Below are positions 17,258 to 26,051 of a DNA stretch of 64,000 bases, in pieces. Each line of letters opens with the position of its first letter. Positions within the stretch are counted from its first letter, which is position 1. The translations under genes and the position numbers were made by a program. The DNA is taken from NCBI RefSeq assembly GCF_017873095.1, contig NZ_JAGGJU010000001.1, positions 558,001 to 622,000 of the forward strand. The letters are read 5' to 3'. The notes under the pieces are model-generated. The model searched no databases. It had not been told where the DNA came from and saw only the letters and a program-made list of their open reading frames with translations. The DNA comes from Heterorhizobium halophytocola. Lineage in GTDB: Bacteria; Pseudomonadota; Alphaproteobacteria; Rhizobiales; Rhizobiaceae.

Positions 17258-19540
17258 ATGAATGAACGCATCAAGGACGCCGAATCCGAGGGGCCTGCCG
17301 GTGGCTGGGGATCGTTGAAATCGATCGCCAGGATCTACGGCGAAACCTGGCCGACCCCTGCGGTGCTGGAGACCTTGCGGCGGCAGAACAAGCCGGGCGG
17401 CTTCATGTGCGTCTCCTGCGCGTGGCCGAAGCCGGCCAATTACCACGCCTTCGAATTCTGCGAAAACGGTGCCAAGGCGACGCTCTGGGAAATGACCACT
17501 GCCCGCTGCACCCCGGATTTCTGGAAGGACCACACCGTCACCGAATTGCGCGAATGGAAGGACCACGACCTGGAAAAGACAGGGCGGTTGACCCAGCCGA
17601 TGCGCTATGACGCGGCAAGCGATCGCTATGTCGAAGTCTCCTGGGACGAGGCCTTTGCCGGCATCGGTTCCGTGCTGAAGACGCTCGATCCGAAAAGCGT
17701 AGTTTTTTATTCCTCCGGCCATGCGGGGCTCGAGGCGTCCTATCTCTACGCATTGCTTGCCCGCGCCTATGGCAACAACAACCTGCCGCAAAGCTCCAAC
17801 ATGTGCCACGAGACGACTTCGGTCGGCCTTACAAAGGTGATCGGTTCGCCGGTCGGCACCATCGTGTGGGAAGACCTTGCCAAGACCGACTGCTTCTTCT
17901 TCTTCGGCCAGAACCCGGGTACCAACAGCCCCCGTTTCCTGCATCCACTGCAGGAGGCCAAGCAACGCGGGGCCAAGATTGTCACCTTCAATCCCGTGCT
18001 GGAACAGGGGCTCGTCTCCTTCGTCAATCCGCAGAACCCGCTGGACATGATATCTGGCCACGAAACACAGATTTCCGACCATTACCTGCAGGTGCAGAGC
18101 GGCGGTGACGTCGCTGCCATTCTCGGGCTCTGCAAGGTGGTCGTCGAGGCCGATGACATCGCAAGAGCACGCGGCGAGAAGCGCGTGCTCGACGTGGAAT
18201 TCATCGACCAGCACACCACCGGCTTCGACAGCTTCATCCACTGCGTGCGCGAAGCCGACTGGGCCGATATCGAACGGGAGAGCGGCCTCACCGAGGCTGC
18301 GCTGCGCGAGGCCGGCGACGTCTATGTCAAGGCCGAGCGGGTCATCGGGGTCTACGGCATGGGGCTGACCCAGCACTCGCACGGCGCGCTCAACATTGCC
18401 ATGCTGGTCAACCTGCTGCTGCTGCGCGGCAATATCGGCCGCGAAGGTGCCGGCTGCTGTCCGGTGCGCGGCCATTCCAACGTCCAGGGTCAACGCACCG
18501 TCGGCGTTGCCGAAAAGACCAAGCTGGTGCCGATGGACAAGCTCAAGGCACTGTTCGACTTCGACCCGCCGACAGACGACGGCACCCATATCGTCGATGC
18601 CATAAAGGGCCTGATGCGCGGCGAGATCAAGGCCTTCATCTCGCTTGGCGGCAATCTGCTCAGGGCCGTGCCCGACCAGAAAGCAGCGGAAAAAGCCTGG
18701 GCCGCCCAGGAGCTCGCGGTCATGGTCTCGACCAAGCTCAACCGCAGCCATCTCTTCCCGGCGAAGAACGCCTATATCCTGCCTTGCCTGTCACGTTCGG
18801 AGATCGACGAACAAGCAACCGGCAACCAGGCGGTTTCGATCGAGGACAGCTTCTCCCATATCCACGGCTCCATCGGCAAACGCACGCCGGCGGCACAAAC
18901 CCTCAAGAGTGAGCTGGCGATCGTCACCGGCATCGCCAAGGCAGCCCTTGCCCCCAGCCCGAAGCTCAAATGGGATGAGTGGACCGGCGATTACGGGCTG
19001 GTGCGCGACCTGATCGAAAAGACCTATCCGGAGGACTTCAAGGACTACAACGAGAGGCTTTTTACACCGGGTGGCTTCTACCGCGGCAATGGCGCGCATG
19101 AGCGGATCTGGGAAACACCGGAAAAGAAGGCGATCTTCACGACGCCGGAGCAGCTGAACTCGCTGTCGTTTGCGGATCGCCCGGGCCGCTACCGGCTGCT
19201 GACCATGCGGTCGAACGATCAGTTCAACACCACGATCTATGGATATTCCGACCGCTTTCGCGGGATCGAGGGCACGCGCGACGTGGTTCTGATGTGCGAG
19301 GAAGACATCGCAGCCGCCGGCCTAAAGGCCGGGCAGACCGTGCGCCTCGTCAGCGATTTCGACGACGGCACGCGCCGCGTGCTTGGCGGCCTGACGGTCA
19401 GGCCGCACACGCTGCCCAGGGGCACGATCTGTTCCTATTACCCGGAATGCAATGTGCTGATCGCCATCGATCATCACGACCAGCTGTCGAAAACCCCGGC
19501 ATCGAAGTCGATTCCGGTGACGATCGAGGCGGATGGCTAG
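17258..19540 (+). CDS. FdhF/YdeP-family molybdopterin oxidoreductase
   Basis: The 760-aa protein is a molybdopterin-dependent oxidoreductase alpha subunit of the YdeP/formate-dehydrogenase-H-like family. It has a cysteine cluster near the N-terminus (FMCVSCAWP, residues ~50-58) suited to an Fe-S cluster. Next come QSSNMCHETTSVGL and FFFGQNPGTNSPRF in the cofactor-binding core, and a C-terminal MopB-binding domain with RLLTMRSNDQFNTTIYGY. Family members include formate dehydrogenase-like proteins and YdeP, linked to acid resistance in E. coli; the substrate here cannot be told. No signal peptide, so cytoplasmic. No FdhD or electron-transfer partner is encoded beside it. Start MNERIKDAESE at 17258 follows TGGAGAA. 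Confidence 0.88.
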   Translation: MNERIKDAESEGPAGGWGSLKSIARIYGETWPTPAVLETLRRQNKPGGFMCVSCAWPKPANYHAFEFCENGAKATLWEMTTARCTPDFWKDHTVTELREWKDHDLEKTGRLTQPMRYDAASDRYVEVSWDEAFAGIGSVLKTLDPKSVVFYSSGHAGLEASYLYALLARAYGNNNLPQSSNMCHETTSVGLTKVIGSPVGTIVWEDLAKTDCFFFFGQNPGTNSPRFLHPLQEAKQRGAKIVTFNPVLEQGLVSFVNPQNPLDMISGHETQISDHYLQVQSGGDVAAILGLCKVVVEADDIARARGEKRVLDVEFIDQHTTGFDSFIHCVREADWADIERESGLTEAALREAGDVYVKAERVIGVYGMGLTQHSHGALNIAMLVNLLLLRGNIGREGAGCCPVRGHSNVQGQRTVGVAEKTKLVPMDKLKALFDFDPPTDDGTHIVDAIKGLMRGEIKAFISLGGNLLRAVPDQKAAEKAWAAQELAVMVSTKLNRSHLFPAKNAYILPCLSRSEIDEQATGNQAVSIEDSFSHIHGSIGKRTPAAQTLKSELAIVTGIAKAALAPSPKLKWDEWTGDYGLVRDLIEKTYPEDFKDYNERLFTPGGFYRGNGAHERIWETPEKKAIFTTPEQLNSLSFADRPGRYRLLTMRSNDQFNTTIYGYSDRFRGIEGTRDVVLMCEEDIAAAGLKAGQTVRLVSDFDDGTRRVLGGLTVRPHTLPRGTICSYYPECNVLIAIDHHDQLSKTPASKSIPVTIEADG

Positions 19541-19639
19541 CCCGGTCGTTGCGAAAGTGGGAACCCGGGTTCGCCGCTGAAATTAAGCAATAACAAGAAG
19601 ATTGAGCATTGCAGGTGGCCTGCTTTCACCGGCAATGCT

Positions 19640-20104
19640 CTACCGCCGCCGCTTGGGCCGGGTGGCGAGCACGTTGCGGATCGAAAAGCTCGAATGGATC
19701 CGCAGCACGCCGGGCAGCGTGGAAAGCACTTCCTTGTGGATCCGCTCGAACTCGCCGGCGCTGGCTGTTTCCACCCGCAGAAAATAGTCCGAGCCGCCGG
19801 TCATCAGGTAGCACTCCCGAATCTCGGGATATTTCCGCACGGCGGCCTCGAAGCGGTTGAGATGCTCCTCCGTCTGCCGCTCCAGCGTGATGTTGATCAT
19901 CACCGCGATCGACGCTTCACCCGCGCCGCTGTCGATCAGCGCGGTATAACCGCGGATCACACCCCCCTCCTCAAGCGCACGGACGCGGCGCAGGCAGGCG
20001 GAGGGCGACAAGCCGACCTCGGCTGCGAGAGCTGCATTGCTGGTCCGCGCATTGGTGCGCAGCAGGCGGATCAACTGGCGGTCGATCCCGTCAATGGCAT
20101 CCAT
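19640..20104 (-). CDS. Lrp/AsnC-family regulator, probable DadR
   Basis: A 154-aa leucine-responsive-type regulator: helix-turn-helix [20 protein letters not shown] / [14 protein letters not shown], then the RAM domain with [20 protein letters not shown]. It is divergent from a D-amino-acid dehydrogenase gene, the usual arrangement of dadR-dadA, so it likely responds to alanine. Three ATGs lie within 16 bases; GGAGGGA sits 6 bases before the last one (MDAIDG, 20104), which I chose. Confidence 0.87.
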   Translation of the reverse strand: MDAIDGIDRQLIRLLRTNARTSNAALAAEVGLSPSACLRRVRALEEGGVIRGYTALIDSGAGEASIAVMINITLERQTEEHLNRFEAAVRKYPEIRECYLMTGGSDYFLRVETASAGEFERIHKEVLSTLPGVLRIHSSFSIRNVLATRPKRRR

Positions 20105-20391
20105 GCACATTCCCTCCATTTCATCGCATAAAATTGCTTAAAATTGCGCAAGAGACAACAATCCTTGCAGCAATGGCGAGATATTGCCTGATCATGTCAA
20201 TAGTCTCGATGATGTTCGTCTTCGACTTTTGCGGGATTGTCGAAGCTGGCGCACCACCACCTGGTTTTCAGTGCGGTCCATCTTCCACCCCGACGTCAAA
20301 AGCGCATTCGACGTTTCCGGCATGTCCGCCGGCATTTCATTGTCACCCGATGCATGCCATCCTGCATGCCGCGCGCAATCCTGGGGTTTTC
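20105..20391. promoter_or_regulatory. divergent control region of the dadR-dadA pair
   Basis: The 287-bp gap has an AT-rich stretch next to the Lrp gene with two directly repeated AAAATTGC octamers (near 20129-20147), plausible Lrp-type half sites. The rest is ordinary sequence without a credible gene; in-frame codons upstream of dadA do not look like protein. Confidence 0.4.
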
Positions 20392-21642
20392 ATGAACATC
20401 ACCATTCTCGGCGCAGGCATTATCGGCGTGACCACCGCCTATCAGCTGGCCAAAGCCGGCCATCAGGTGACCGTGATCGACCGGCAACCGGGGCCGGCGC
20501 TGGAAACCAGTTTCGCCAATGCGGGCGAAGTCTCCTTCGGCTACTGCTCGCCCTGGGCGGCACCGGGCATTCCGGTCAAGGCGATGAAATGGCTGATGAT
20601 GGAGCATGCGCCGCTGATCCTGCGCCCCAAGCTCGACATTGCCATGCTGTCCTGGCTGGTCCGGATGCTGCGCAACTGCACGGCAGAGCGCTATGCGCTG
20701 AACAAGAGCCGGATGCTGCGGCTTGCCGATTACAGCCGGCTGTCTCTGGCCGAACTGCGCGCCGAGACGGGAATTGCCTATGACGAACGCATGCAGGGCA
20801 CCCTGCAGCTGTTTCGCAACCACCATCAGCTGGAAGCCTCGGCCAAGGACGTCAAGGCACTGGCCGCCGACGGCATTGCCTATGAATTGCTGGATGTCGA
20901 TGGCTGCATTGCGCAGGAACCGGCGCTCGCCGCTGCCCGCGGAAAGATCGTCGGCGGCCTGCTGACACCGAAGGACGAGACCGGCGATTGTTTCAAGTTC
21001 ACCAATGCGCTGGCCGAGAAGGCTGCCGCTATGGGCGTCACCTTTCGCTGGGGCGAGACGATCGAGCGGCTCGACGTCGAGGCCGGCCGGGTGCGCGGGG
21101 TCGTGACCGACAGGGCGCATAGCCCCGCAGATGCGGTGGTCGTGGCGCTGGGCAGCTATTCGCCGCTGATGCTGAAGCCGCTCGGAATCGCCCTGCCGGT
21201 CTATCCTGTGAAGGGATATTCACTGACCATCCCGATCATCGACGAGACCCGCGCGCCTGTCTCCACCGTAATGGACGAGAGCTACAAGATCGCCCTGACG
21301 CGGCTCGGCGAGCGCATCCGGGTTGGCGGCATGGCCGAGATATCCGGCTATACCAATGATCTCGGGCTGAAGCGTCGCCGCACGCTGGAACACTCCGTCA
21401 CCGATCTCTTCCCCGGCGGCGATCTCCACCAGGCAAGCTTCTGGTCGGGACTCCGGCCAATGACGCCGGATGGCACGCCGGTCATCGGAGCCACCAGGAT
21501 CGACGGCCTCTACCTCAACACCGGCCATGGCACGCTCGGCTGGACGATGAGTTCCGGCTCGGCCAAACTGATCGCCGACATCGTCAGCGGGCGCACGCCC
21601 GACATATCGGCCGAGGACCTGGGCGTTGCGCGCTACGGCTGA
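20392..21642 (+). CDS. dadA: D-amino acid dehydrogenase DadA
   Basis: The 416-aa FAD protein has the N-terminal dinucleotide motif [20 protein letters not shown], then [20 protein letters not shown], typical of the DadA small subunit of D-amino acid dehydrogenase. Near the C-terminus is [20 protein letters not shown]. The enzyme oxidises D-alanine and other D-amino acids at the membrane, passing electrons to the quinone pool. The ATG at 20392 follows GGGG and starts the FAD motif directly. No alanine racemase gene accompanies it here, unlike in many dadRAX loci. Confidence 0.92.
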   Translation: MNITILGAGIIGVTTAYQLAKAGHQVTVIDRQPGPALETSFANAGEVSFGYCSPWAAPGIPVKAMKWLMMEHAPLILRPKLDIAMLSWLVRMLRNCTAERYALNKSRMLRLADYSRLSLAELRAETGIAYDERMQGTLQLFRNHHQLEASAKDVKALAADGIAYELLDVDGCIAQEPALAAARGKIVGGLLTPKDETGDCFKFTNALAEKAAAMGVTFRWGETIERLDVEAGRVRGVVTDRAHSPADAVVVALGSYSPLMLKPLGIALPVYPVKGYSLTIPIIDETRAPVSTVMDESYKIALTRLGERIRVGGMAEISGYTNDLGLKRRRTLEHSVTDLFPGGDLHQASFWSGLRPMTPDGTPVIGATRIDGLYLNTGHGTLGWTMSSGSAKLIADIVSGRTPDISAEDLGVARYG

Positions 21643-21648
21643 TCGGCG

Positions 21649-22029
21649 TCAGACGCTCTGCAGCGCATAGGGACCGATGCCCAGCAGGAACTGCGTCGCA
21701 TAGCACCAGAGAAAGATGCATTCGTATGCGTCGACCGACAGACGTGACGGTATCAGCGCTGTCCGGCGCCCCACGATCTCACGATGCGGAAATTGCGAGG
21801 ATGGGGCAAGACGGCCAAAACCGAGCGTCTCGGCTGCCGCGGCCAGGCTCGGATCGGCACTCGACTGGGGAATACGGTCGAACAGGGCCCAGCCGGGTTC
21901 TTCCGCACCGTCGAAGAAGAAATCCTCGCTGGTGGTCATCAGAACGCCATCGGCGCGCTGGGTGAGCGTGAAATGACCACGCAGGATATGCCCGCCCCGG
22001 CCGGAAAACGTACCCGTCGCGATCAGCAT
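21649..22029 (-). CDS. DM13-domain-like small protein
   Basis: 126 aa without a signal peptide. The pattern GTFSGRGGHILRGHFTLTQ, then DFFFDGAEEPGWALF, and near the end CIFLWCYATQFLLGIGPY resembles the DM13 domain, a small beta-sandwich proposed to take part in redox chemistry, with its conserved Trp-Cys near the C-terminus. The assignment is by eye and moderate. I start at MLIATGTFSG (22029); the longer in-frame extension is not protein-like. An exact general-stress promoter match lies 76 bases upstream. Confidence 0.55.
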   Translation of the reverse strand: MLIATGTFSGRGGHILRGHFTLTQRADGVLMTTSEDFFFDGAEEPGWALFDRIPQSSADPSLAAAAETLGFGRLAPSSQFPHREIVGRRTALIPSRLSVDAYECIFLWCYATQFLLGIGPYALQSV

Positions 22030-22104
22030 ATTGTCAAACCCTTGCCTCCCGCCCATCAGGCGGTGATGCAGACTGCAACACCGAACAACCCCATGCCCCA
22101 TGCG

Positions 22105-22130
22105 AACGCCAAGAGAACCCCACCGGTTCC
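22105..22130 (-). promoter_or_regulatory. candidate EcfG-type promoter of the DM13-like gene
   Basis: On the minus strand GGAAC (22130-22126), 17 bases, CGTT (22108-22105): an exact match to the general stress consensus, correctly placed and oriented for the gene starting at 22029. Confidence 0.55.
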
Positions 22131-22219
22131 CCGCGCTCCCCCTCCGCCCGTAGTCCGGCAGCCGCACCGAAGATCAAACCGGCAGCGGCAAGGCCTTGAA
22201 CAAGAGACCGTCTCCCATC

Positions 22220-22277
22220 AAAAAATCATCACAGCGCCGACATAACCCAGGTCCTGGCCGTCGTCGGCGCTGTGATG
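22220..22277 (-). terminator. orphan intrinsic terminator or attenuator with 15-bp perfect stem
   Basis: CATCACAGCGCCGAC (22227-22241) and GTCGGCGCTGTGATG (22263-22277) are exact reverse complements; the 21-nt spacer contains a second inverted repeat CCAGG-t-CCTGG (22247-22257). On the minus strand the stem is followed by ATTTTTTG. There is no minus-strand gene upstream of it, so it may end a small RNA starting in 22278-22500 or act as an attenuator ahead of the DM13-like gene. Confidence 0.6.
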
Positions 22278-22545
22278 CGAGCCGTGGGAGGTATTCGGCT
22301 CGATTGAGTGTTGCGCTGGTCGGCGCCGTTGATCGATGTCATGCGGCCCCTCGCCCGACATTTGTCTCCACTATGCGTTGAGAGCGTGACCCGCCCGTGA
22401 TTTTAGGCTGTCAGTTCCAACCGCCCGGCGGCCCTGGCGTAAAAAAAACGTAAATTCGGCGCCCGCCCGCAAACTTCGTTTGACCGGGAAGGCCGGGCGG
22501 AGTGCCATCCCGCGACAGAGGCGAAGACAAGAAGGGGGAGCCGAG
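22278..22545. other. intergenic region upstream of the S8 protease
   Basis: About 270 bases without a credible protein gene. It contains an A8 run at 22441-22448 directly after a GC-rich CCGCCCGGCGG stretch. It should hold the plus-strand protease promoter and possibly the start of a minus-strand small RNA ending at the stem-loop near 22220-22277. Confidence 0.35.
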
Positions 22546-24684
22546 ATGGCCGGTCAGCAGGAGACAGACGACGTACACTGGTTCTGGGATGGCTACCTCG
22601 ATTGGGCTGACTATCTTGCGGCCCACAAGGACATGCCCCCGGCGCCCTCCTCTCCCAACAGCGTCAAAGACTATGTGCCGATCTTTCTGAGGCTTCGTCA
22701 GGACCGAGCCTCCCGCTACGGCAATGGATCAGGCGCCGCAGCCAGCCTCCTTGCCTTTCTGCAGGGCGACGGCGGGGAGACCATCGCCGGGAGCCGGGCC
22801 CGGATCGATGCACGGATCGAGCCGAACGAGTTGGAAGCGCTGGAAGCAGGCATCTCCCAAGGCGTCGTGGAGTTTTACGCCTACATTCCGCGCGAGCGGC
22901 TGCTCAACGCGCGCTTCCGGCATCGGCTGACCGAGGTGTTCGACCTGCTGGACGTCGGCTCCACTGTGGCGCTCGCCGACAGCGCGGTGCAGTCGCCCGA
23001 AGCCGCCTTCGTGACGAACCCGGCCGGAAAGCCCGAATTGGACAAGCCGGTTGTCGCCATCATCGATGACGGGATCGGCTTTTTGAACGAGCGCTTCACC
23101 CGGGTCGACGACGCGACGGGCCGGTTCGTCACGCGCTTCGACCGGGTCTGGATACAGGCGCGGGAAAAAGCCGATCCGGCCTCGGCGTCGCGGGTGCTGC
23201 TCGGCCGGGAATTGTCCAAGGACGATATCGATCTCCTGCTGGCCAAAGGCGCACGCCTCGACGAATTCGCCGAATATGCCAGACTGAATGCGCAGCTGCT
23301 CGACGAAGACGCCCATCGCAGCACGGAATTTCAGTTCAGCCATGGCACGCATGTTCTGGACGTGGCGGCCGGGGCAGACCCATTTCATACGGCCACCGAC
23401 GAGGATCGGCGCGTGCGCGACTGGCCGCTGCTCGCTGTGCAATTGCCGCCCGAATCGATCGAGGATACCTCGGGTACAAGGTTCGAGACGCATGTGGTGA
23501 TGGGGGTAAGGTGGATCCTGTCGACGCTCGGACAGCTCTATGCCAACCGTCCGCCGGTGATCATCAATATCTCGCTCGGCATTCTCGCAGGGCCGAAGAA
23601 CGGCACCAAATTTCTCGAATACCAGGTGGCGCGCGAGCTTGCCCGCTATCCCGAGGCGCGTGTCGTCTATGCCTATGGCAACAATTACCTGTCGCGGCAG
23701 GTGGCGTTTTTCGAAGCGCTCGGCGGCGCGCAAGAGCCGGCCGAGCGAACGATCGAATGGGTGACACCACCCGACGATTTCACCGCCAGCTTCGTCGAGA
23801 TCCATCTGGAGGGGCATGACGAACTGCCGGCGGAGTTTGCCGTCGGCTTGACCGATCCGGCCGGACAGAGCCTTGCCGCCACACCGGTAGCAAGCGGCAG
23901 CTTCATCTCGCTTGTGGATAATGCCGGCCACGCCTATGCCCGCATCTACCACGTGCCGTCGCGGATTCTGGAGACGCGGCAGGATGGCAGTGACCTTCGA
24001 ACCCGTGCCGCCTATGTGCTGGCGCTGGCACCCACCGCCCGGCATGGTCGGCAGGATATCCTGGCGCCATCCGGCAGTTGGACAGTAACGGTGCGTAACG
24101 GTCTTGCGACAGCGCAAAACGTGATCCTGCAGATCCAGCGGGGGGACACGGCCCCGGGCTATGATCCTCTCGGACGACAATCCTATTTCGACGGACCGAA
24201 CGCGTATGACTTCGATCCTGAAACGCTCGATTACACGGCGCTCGGGGCGGGCCCGATCACCCATCGCGGCACGCATTCGGCGCTGACGACAGTCCATCCC
24301 TCCGTCGCGCCAGAGGTTGCGGCACGCATTCACCGGGCCGCCGGCGCGGTGTGGCGCGGCGAAGACGAAGCGGTGGCGGCCGACTATTCGGCCCTGTCAG
24401 CCGATTGGAGCAACTATGCGCCGACCGACAGTGCGGTCAGCGAAGATGGTTATGCCTTAGAGGGCGTGCTCGCGAGCGCCACCACGTCCGCCTCGATCGA
24501 GGCACTGAGTGGCACCAGTGCCGCCGCGCCGCAGGTGTGCCGCGCGCTCGCCAAGACTGCCCAGAGCGAACTGGACCCGACAGTGCCTGGGCCCGAAGCA
24601 CCAATCCCGATCACCGACCCGCTGTCGATCGAACGGCTTTCGGCCGGGCTCTGGCCGAGGGTCGGCAGCCGTAACCGGTCCTGA
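22546..24684 (+). CDS. S8 (subtilisin-like) serine protease, no signal peptide
   Basis: The 712-aa protein contains a complete subtilase triad: Asp174/175 in VVAIIDDGIGF, His266 in FSHGTHVLDVAAG and Ser658 in LSGTSAAAPQV, with an oxyanion asparagine in YAYGNN (~380). About 165 residues precede the catalytic domain. A large insertion of ~270 residues separates the asparagine from the serine and probably forms a beta-rich domain. No signal peptide or membrane segment is seen, so it may act in the cytoplasm or be exported by an unusual route. GGGGAG stands 6 bases before the ATG at 22546. It is followed convergently by a PAP2-fold gene and then a SARP-like regulator. Its substrate is unknown. 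Confidence 0.88.
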   Translation: MAGQQETDDVHWFWDGYLDWADYLAAHKDMPPAPSSPNSVKDYVPIFLRLRQDRASRYGNGSGAAASLLAFLQGDGGETIAGSRARIDARIEPNELEALEAGISQGVVEFYAYIPRERLLNARFRHRLTEVFDLLDVGSTVALADSAVQSPEAAFVTNPAGKPELDKPVVAIIDDGIGFLNERFTRVDDATGRFVTRFDRVWIQAREKADPASASRVLLGRELSKDDIDLLLAKGARLDEFAEYARLNAQLLDEDAHRSTEFQFSHGTHVLDVAAGADPFHTATDEDRRVRDWPLLAVQLPPESIEDTSGTRFETHVVMGVRWILSTLGQLYANRPPVIINISLGILAGPKNGTKFLEYQVARELARYPEARVVYAYGNNYLSRQVAFFEALGGAQEPAERTIEWVTPPDDFTASFVEIHLEGHDELPAEFAVGLTDPAGQSLAATPVASGSFISLVDNAGHAYARIYHVPSRILETRQDGSDLRTRAAYVLALAPTARHGRQDILAPSGSWTVTVRNGLATAQNVILQIQRGDTAPGYDPLGRQSYFDGPNAYDFDPETLDYTALGAGPITHRGTHSALTTVHPSVAPEVAARIHRAAGAVWRGEDEAVAADYSALSADWSNYAPTDSAVSEDGYALEGVLASATTSASIEALSGTSAAAPQVCRALAKTAQSELDPTVPGPEAPIPITDPLSIERLSAGLWPRVGSRNRS

Positions 24685-24702
24685 CGCTCCGCTGAAACGG
24701 AA

Positions 24703-24732
24703 GGGGCGGCACCCCCGATGCCGCCCCTCCTC
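24703..24732. terminator. GC-rich hairpin between converging genes
   Basis: GGGGCGGC (24703-24710) and GCCGCCCC (24720-24727) form a perfect 8-bp stem with a 9-nt loop, followed by tcctctcc. It lies 18 bases after the protease stop and 38 bases past the end of the converging PAP2-like gene. The lack of a real T-run makes it a weaker terminator candidate. Confidence 0.5.
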
Positions 24733-24765
24733 TCCGCCCTATGCCCGGTGAAGGGCCTCAACGCA

Positions 24766-25884
24766 TCAGGGCGAATTCATCTCCGCACGGACAGCTTTCC
24801 ACAATTCGGCGAGAATGGAGAGATCCGGTACGGTCGCCACCGTGTCTGTCGATGTCGCCCCGAATTTGGTGGCGAGCGTCCCGAGGGAAAAATTGTCGGC
24901 ATCCGGCGCGCCGTAGCTGCGGTTGACCGCGACCGAAGCGCCGCCGGACAGATGGGCAACCAGATACTCGCCGATCGAGATACCGAGCAGCGCACCGACC
25001 ATGCTGTCGGTCGGAAAATGCACGCCGGCGACCGTCCGGTTGGTGGCGATCCTTGCCGCAAGCCGCATCGGCAGCGTCTCATCGAGCACGGCCTGTTCGC
25101 CCGATTTTGCCGGAACACTGCCGCCGGCGATCAAAGTCGAAAACACGGTGGCAACGGCAAAGGATTCGGTGGAATGGCCGCTCGGCCAGCTGCCATGCGT
25201 CGGCGTCTGGATGATCGGCTGCAATTCGGTGGTCATGGTGATCGGCCGGGGAATGTCGAAGGCGTGCTTGATCGGCATCTCGACAAAGGCCGCAAGCCGC
25301 AGCACCCCGCGCAGCAGATCGAGCGTCCATTTTGTCGTGGTTTCGCTCAGATAGGCGATGGTGCCGAAGAAGGAGAGTATGTCGGTCTGCTGGATGTAGA
25401 TTTCAGGCAACCGGTCTATCCGCAGATCCGCCGCCTTCTTCATGTGTCCAAGCTGAATGTCCGCCATGGTCTTCGTCGTGCCGTCGGGCAGGGTGAAGCT
25501 GTGGGTGAAGTCCGGCCGTGTCAGGGTGATCAGCACTTTGCCGCCGGCACTGACCGTGCCGGCCGCCGGATCGACGCTGAACAGGCGCTGCAGATTGTGA
25601 TCGATCAGCACTTCGCGAACGTCTTCTTCCAGCGGCTTGAACGCATCCCACGCCGCGCGTGGTGCTGTCAGATGCGGGGCCGTGCGCGTCGCGTCACCCG
25701 ACCAGCGGTTTTGAATTCCGTCCCGTGTGGCGGCCAGCGCCGTGCTCAGATAGGGCGAGGAGCTGCTGCCGGCATGGTCGAGGCCGCTTTCGAAATCGGC
25801 ATCGCCCTTCCCGCCTTTCCCCCCTTTTCCGCCCTTGCCTCCCTTGCCGCCTTTACCACCCTTGCCGCCCAGACCCGCCATCAT
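24766..25884 (-). CDS. PAP2/vanadium-haloperoxidase-fold protein with (GGK)7 N-terminus
   Basis: The 372-aa product carries the full acid phosphatase/vanadium haloperoxidase signature: Lys206-x6-Arg213 (KHAFDIPRP), Ser235-Gly-His237 (PSGHS) and Arg283-x5-His289-x3-Asp293 (RTVAGVHFPTD). It has no obvious membrane segments, which favours a soluble haloperoxidase-like or phosphatase enzyme over a membrane lipid phosphatase. Residues 6-26 are seven exact Gly-Gly-Lys repeats. ATG codons at 25884 and 25881 both follow GGGAGG. It is convergent with the S8 protease and divergent from the SARP-like regulator. Whether it halogenates, peroxidises or dephosphorylates cannot be read from sequence. Confidence 0.83.
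   Translation of the reverse strand: MMAGLGGKGGKGGKGGKGGKGGKGGKGDADFESGLDHAGSSSSPYLSTALAATRDGIQNRWSGDATRTAPHLTAPRAAWDAFKPLEEDVREVLIDHNLQRLFSVDPAAGTVSAGGKVLITLTRPDFTHSFTLPDGTTKTMADIQLGHMKKAADLRIDRLPEIYIQQTDILSFFGTIAYLSETTTKWTLDLLRGVLRLAAFVEMPIKHAFDIPRPITMTTELQPIIQTPTHGSWPSGHSTESFAVATVFSTLIAGGSVPAKSGEQAVLDETLPMRLAARIATNRTVAGVHFPTDSMVGALLGISIGEYLVAHLSGGASVAVNRSYGAPDADNFSLGTLATKFGATSTDTVATVPDLSILAELWKAVRAEMNSP
25807..25869 (-). repeat. 9-bp tandem repeat coding for (Gly-Gly-Lys)7
   Basis: Seven tandem copies of a nine-base unit with silent variation (GGC/GGA/GGT and AAG/AAA) lie within the start of the PAP2-fold gene. The codon variation indicates protein-level selection for the lysine-glycine tract rather than recent slippage. 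Confidence 0.85.
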
Positions 25885-26051
25885 GGCCTCCCGATTTCTG
25901 CCGCAGGCGATGGTGGCAAAAGCGCCGTCGGCAAGTCAAACACCGATTGTGGTTGCTCGGAATAATAACGCTTTTTTCACGGCAGCACGCATCGATTGCC
26001 GACCCATCCGAAATAGCTTATAGTCCCCTGTGTTCCTAGGGGTCAGGAGCT

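Noticed and set aside
17195..18751. A 518-codon minus-strand open frame opposite the YdeP-like gene, and a similar 641-codon one at 38071-39996 opposite the GMC gene
   Set aside because: Both lie entirely against genes with clear family motifs and contain no recognisable domains.
19556..19585. GGAAC followed by GC-rich sequence after the YdeP-like gene as a sixth stress promoter
   Set aside because: No CGTT-like -10 element at 16-17 bases and no plus-strand gene downstream; it points into the converging Lrp gene.
25807..25869. Tandem nine-base repeats as a possible CRISPR or minisatellite
   Set aside because: The units are contiguous without spacers, are in frame and encode exact Gly-Gly-Lys repeats, so this is a coding repeat.
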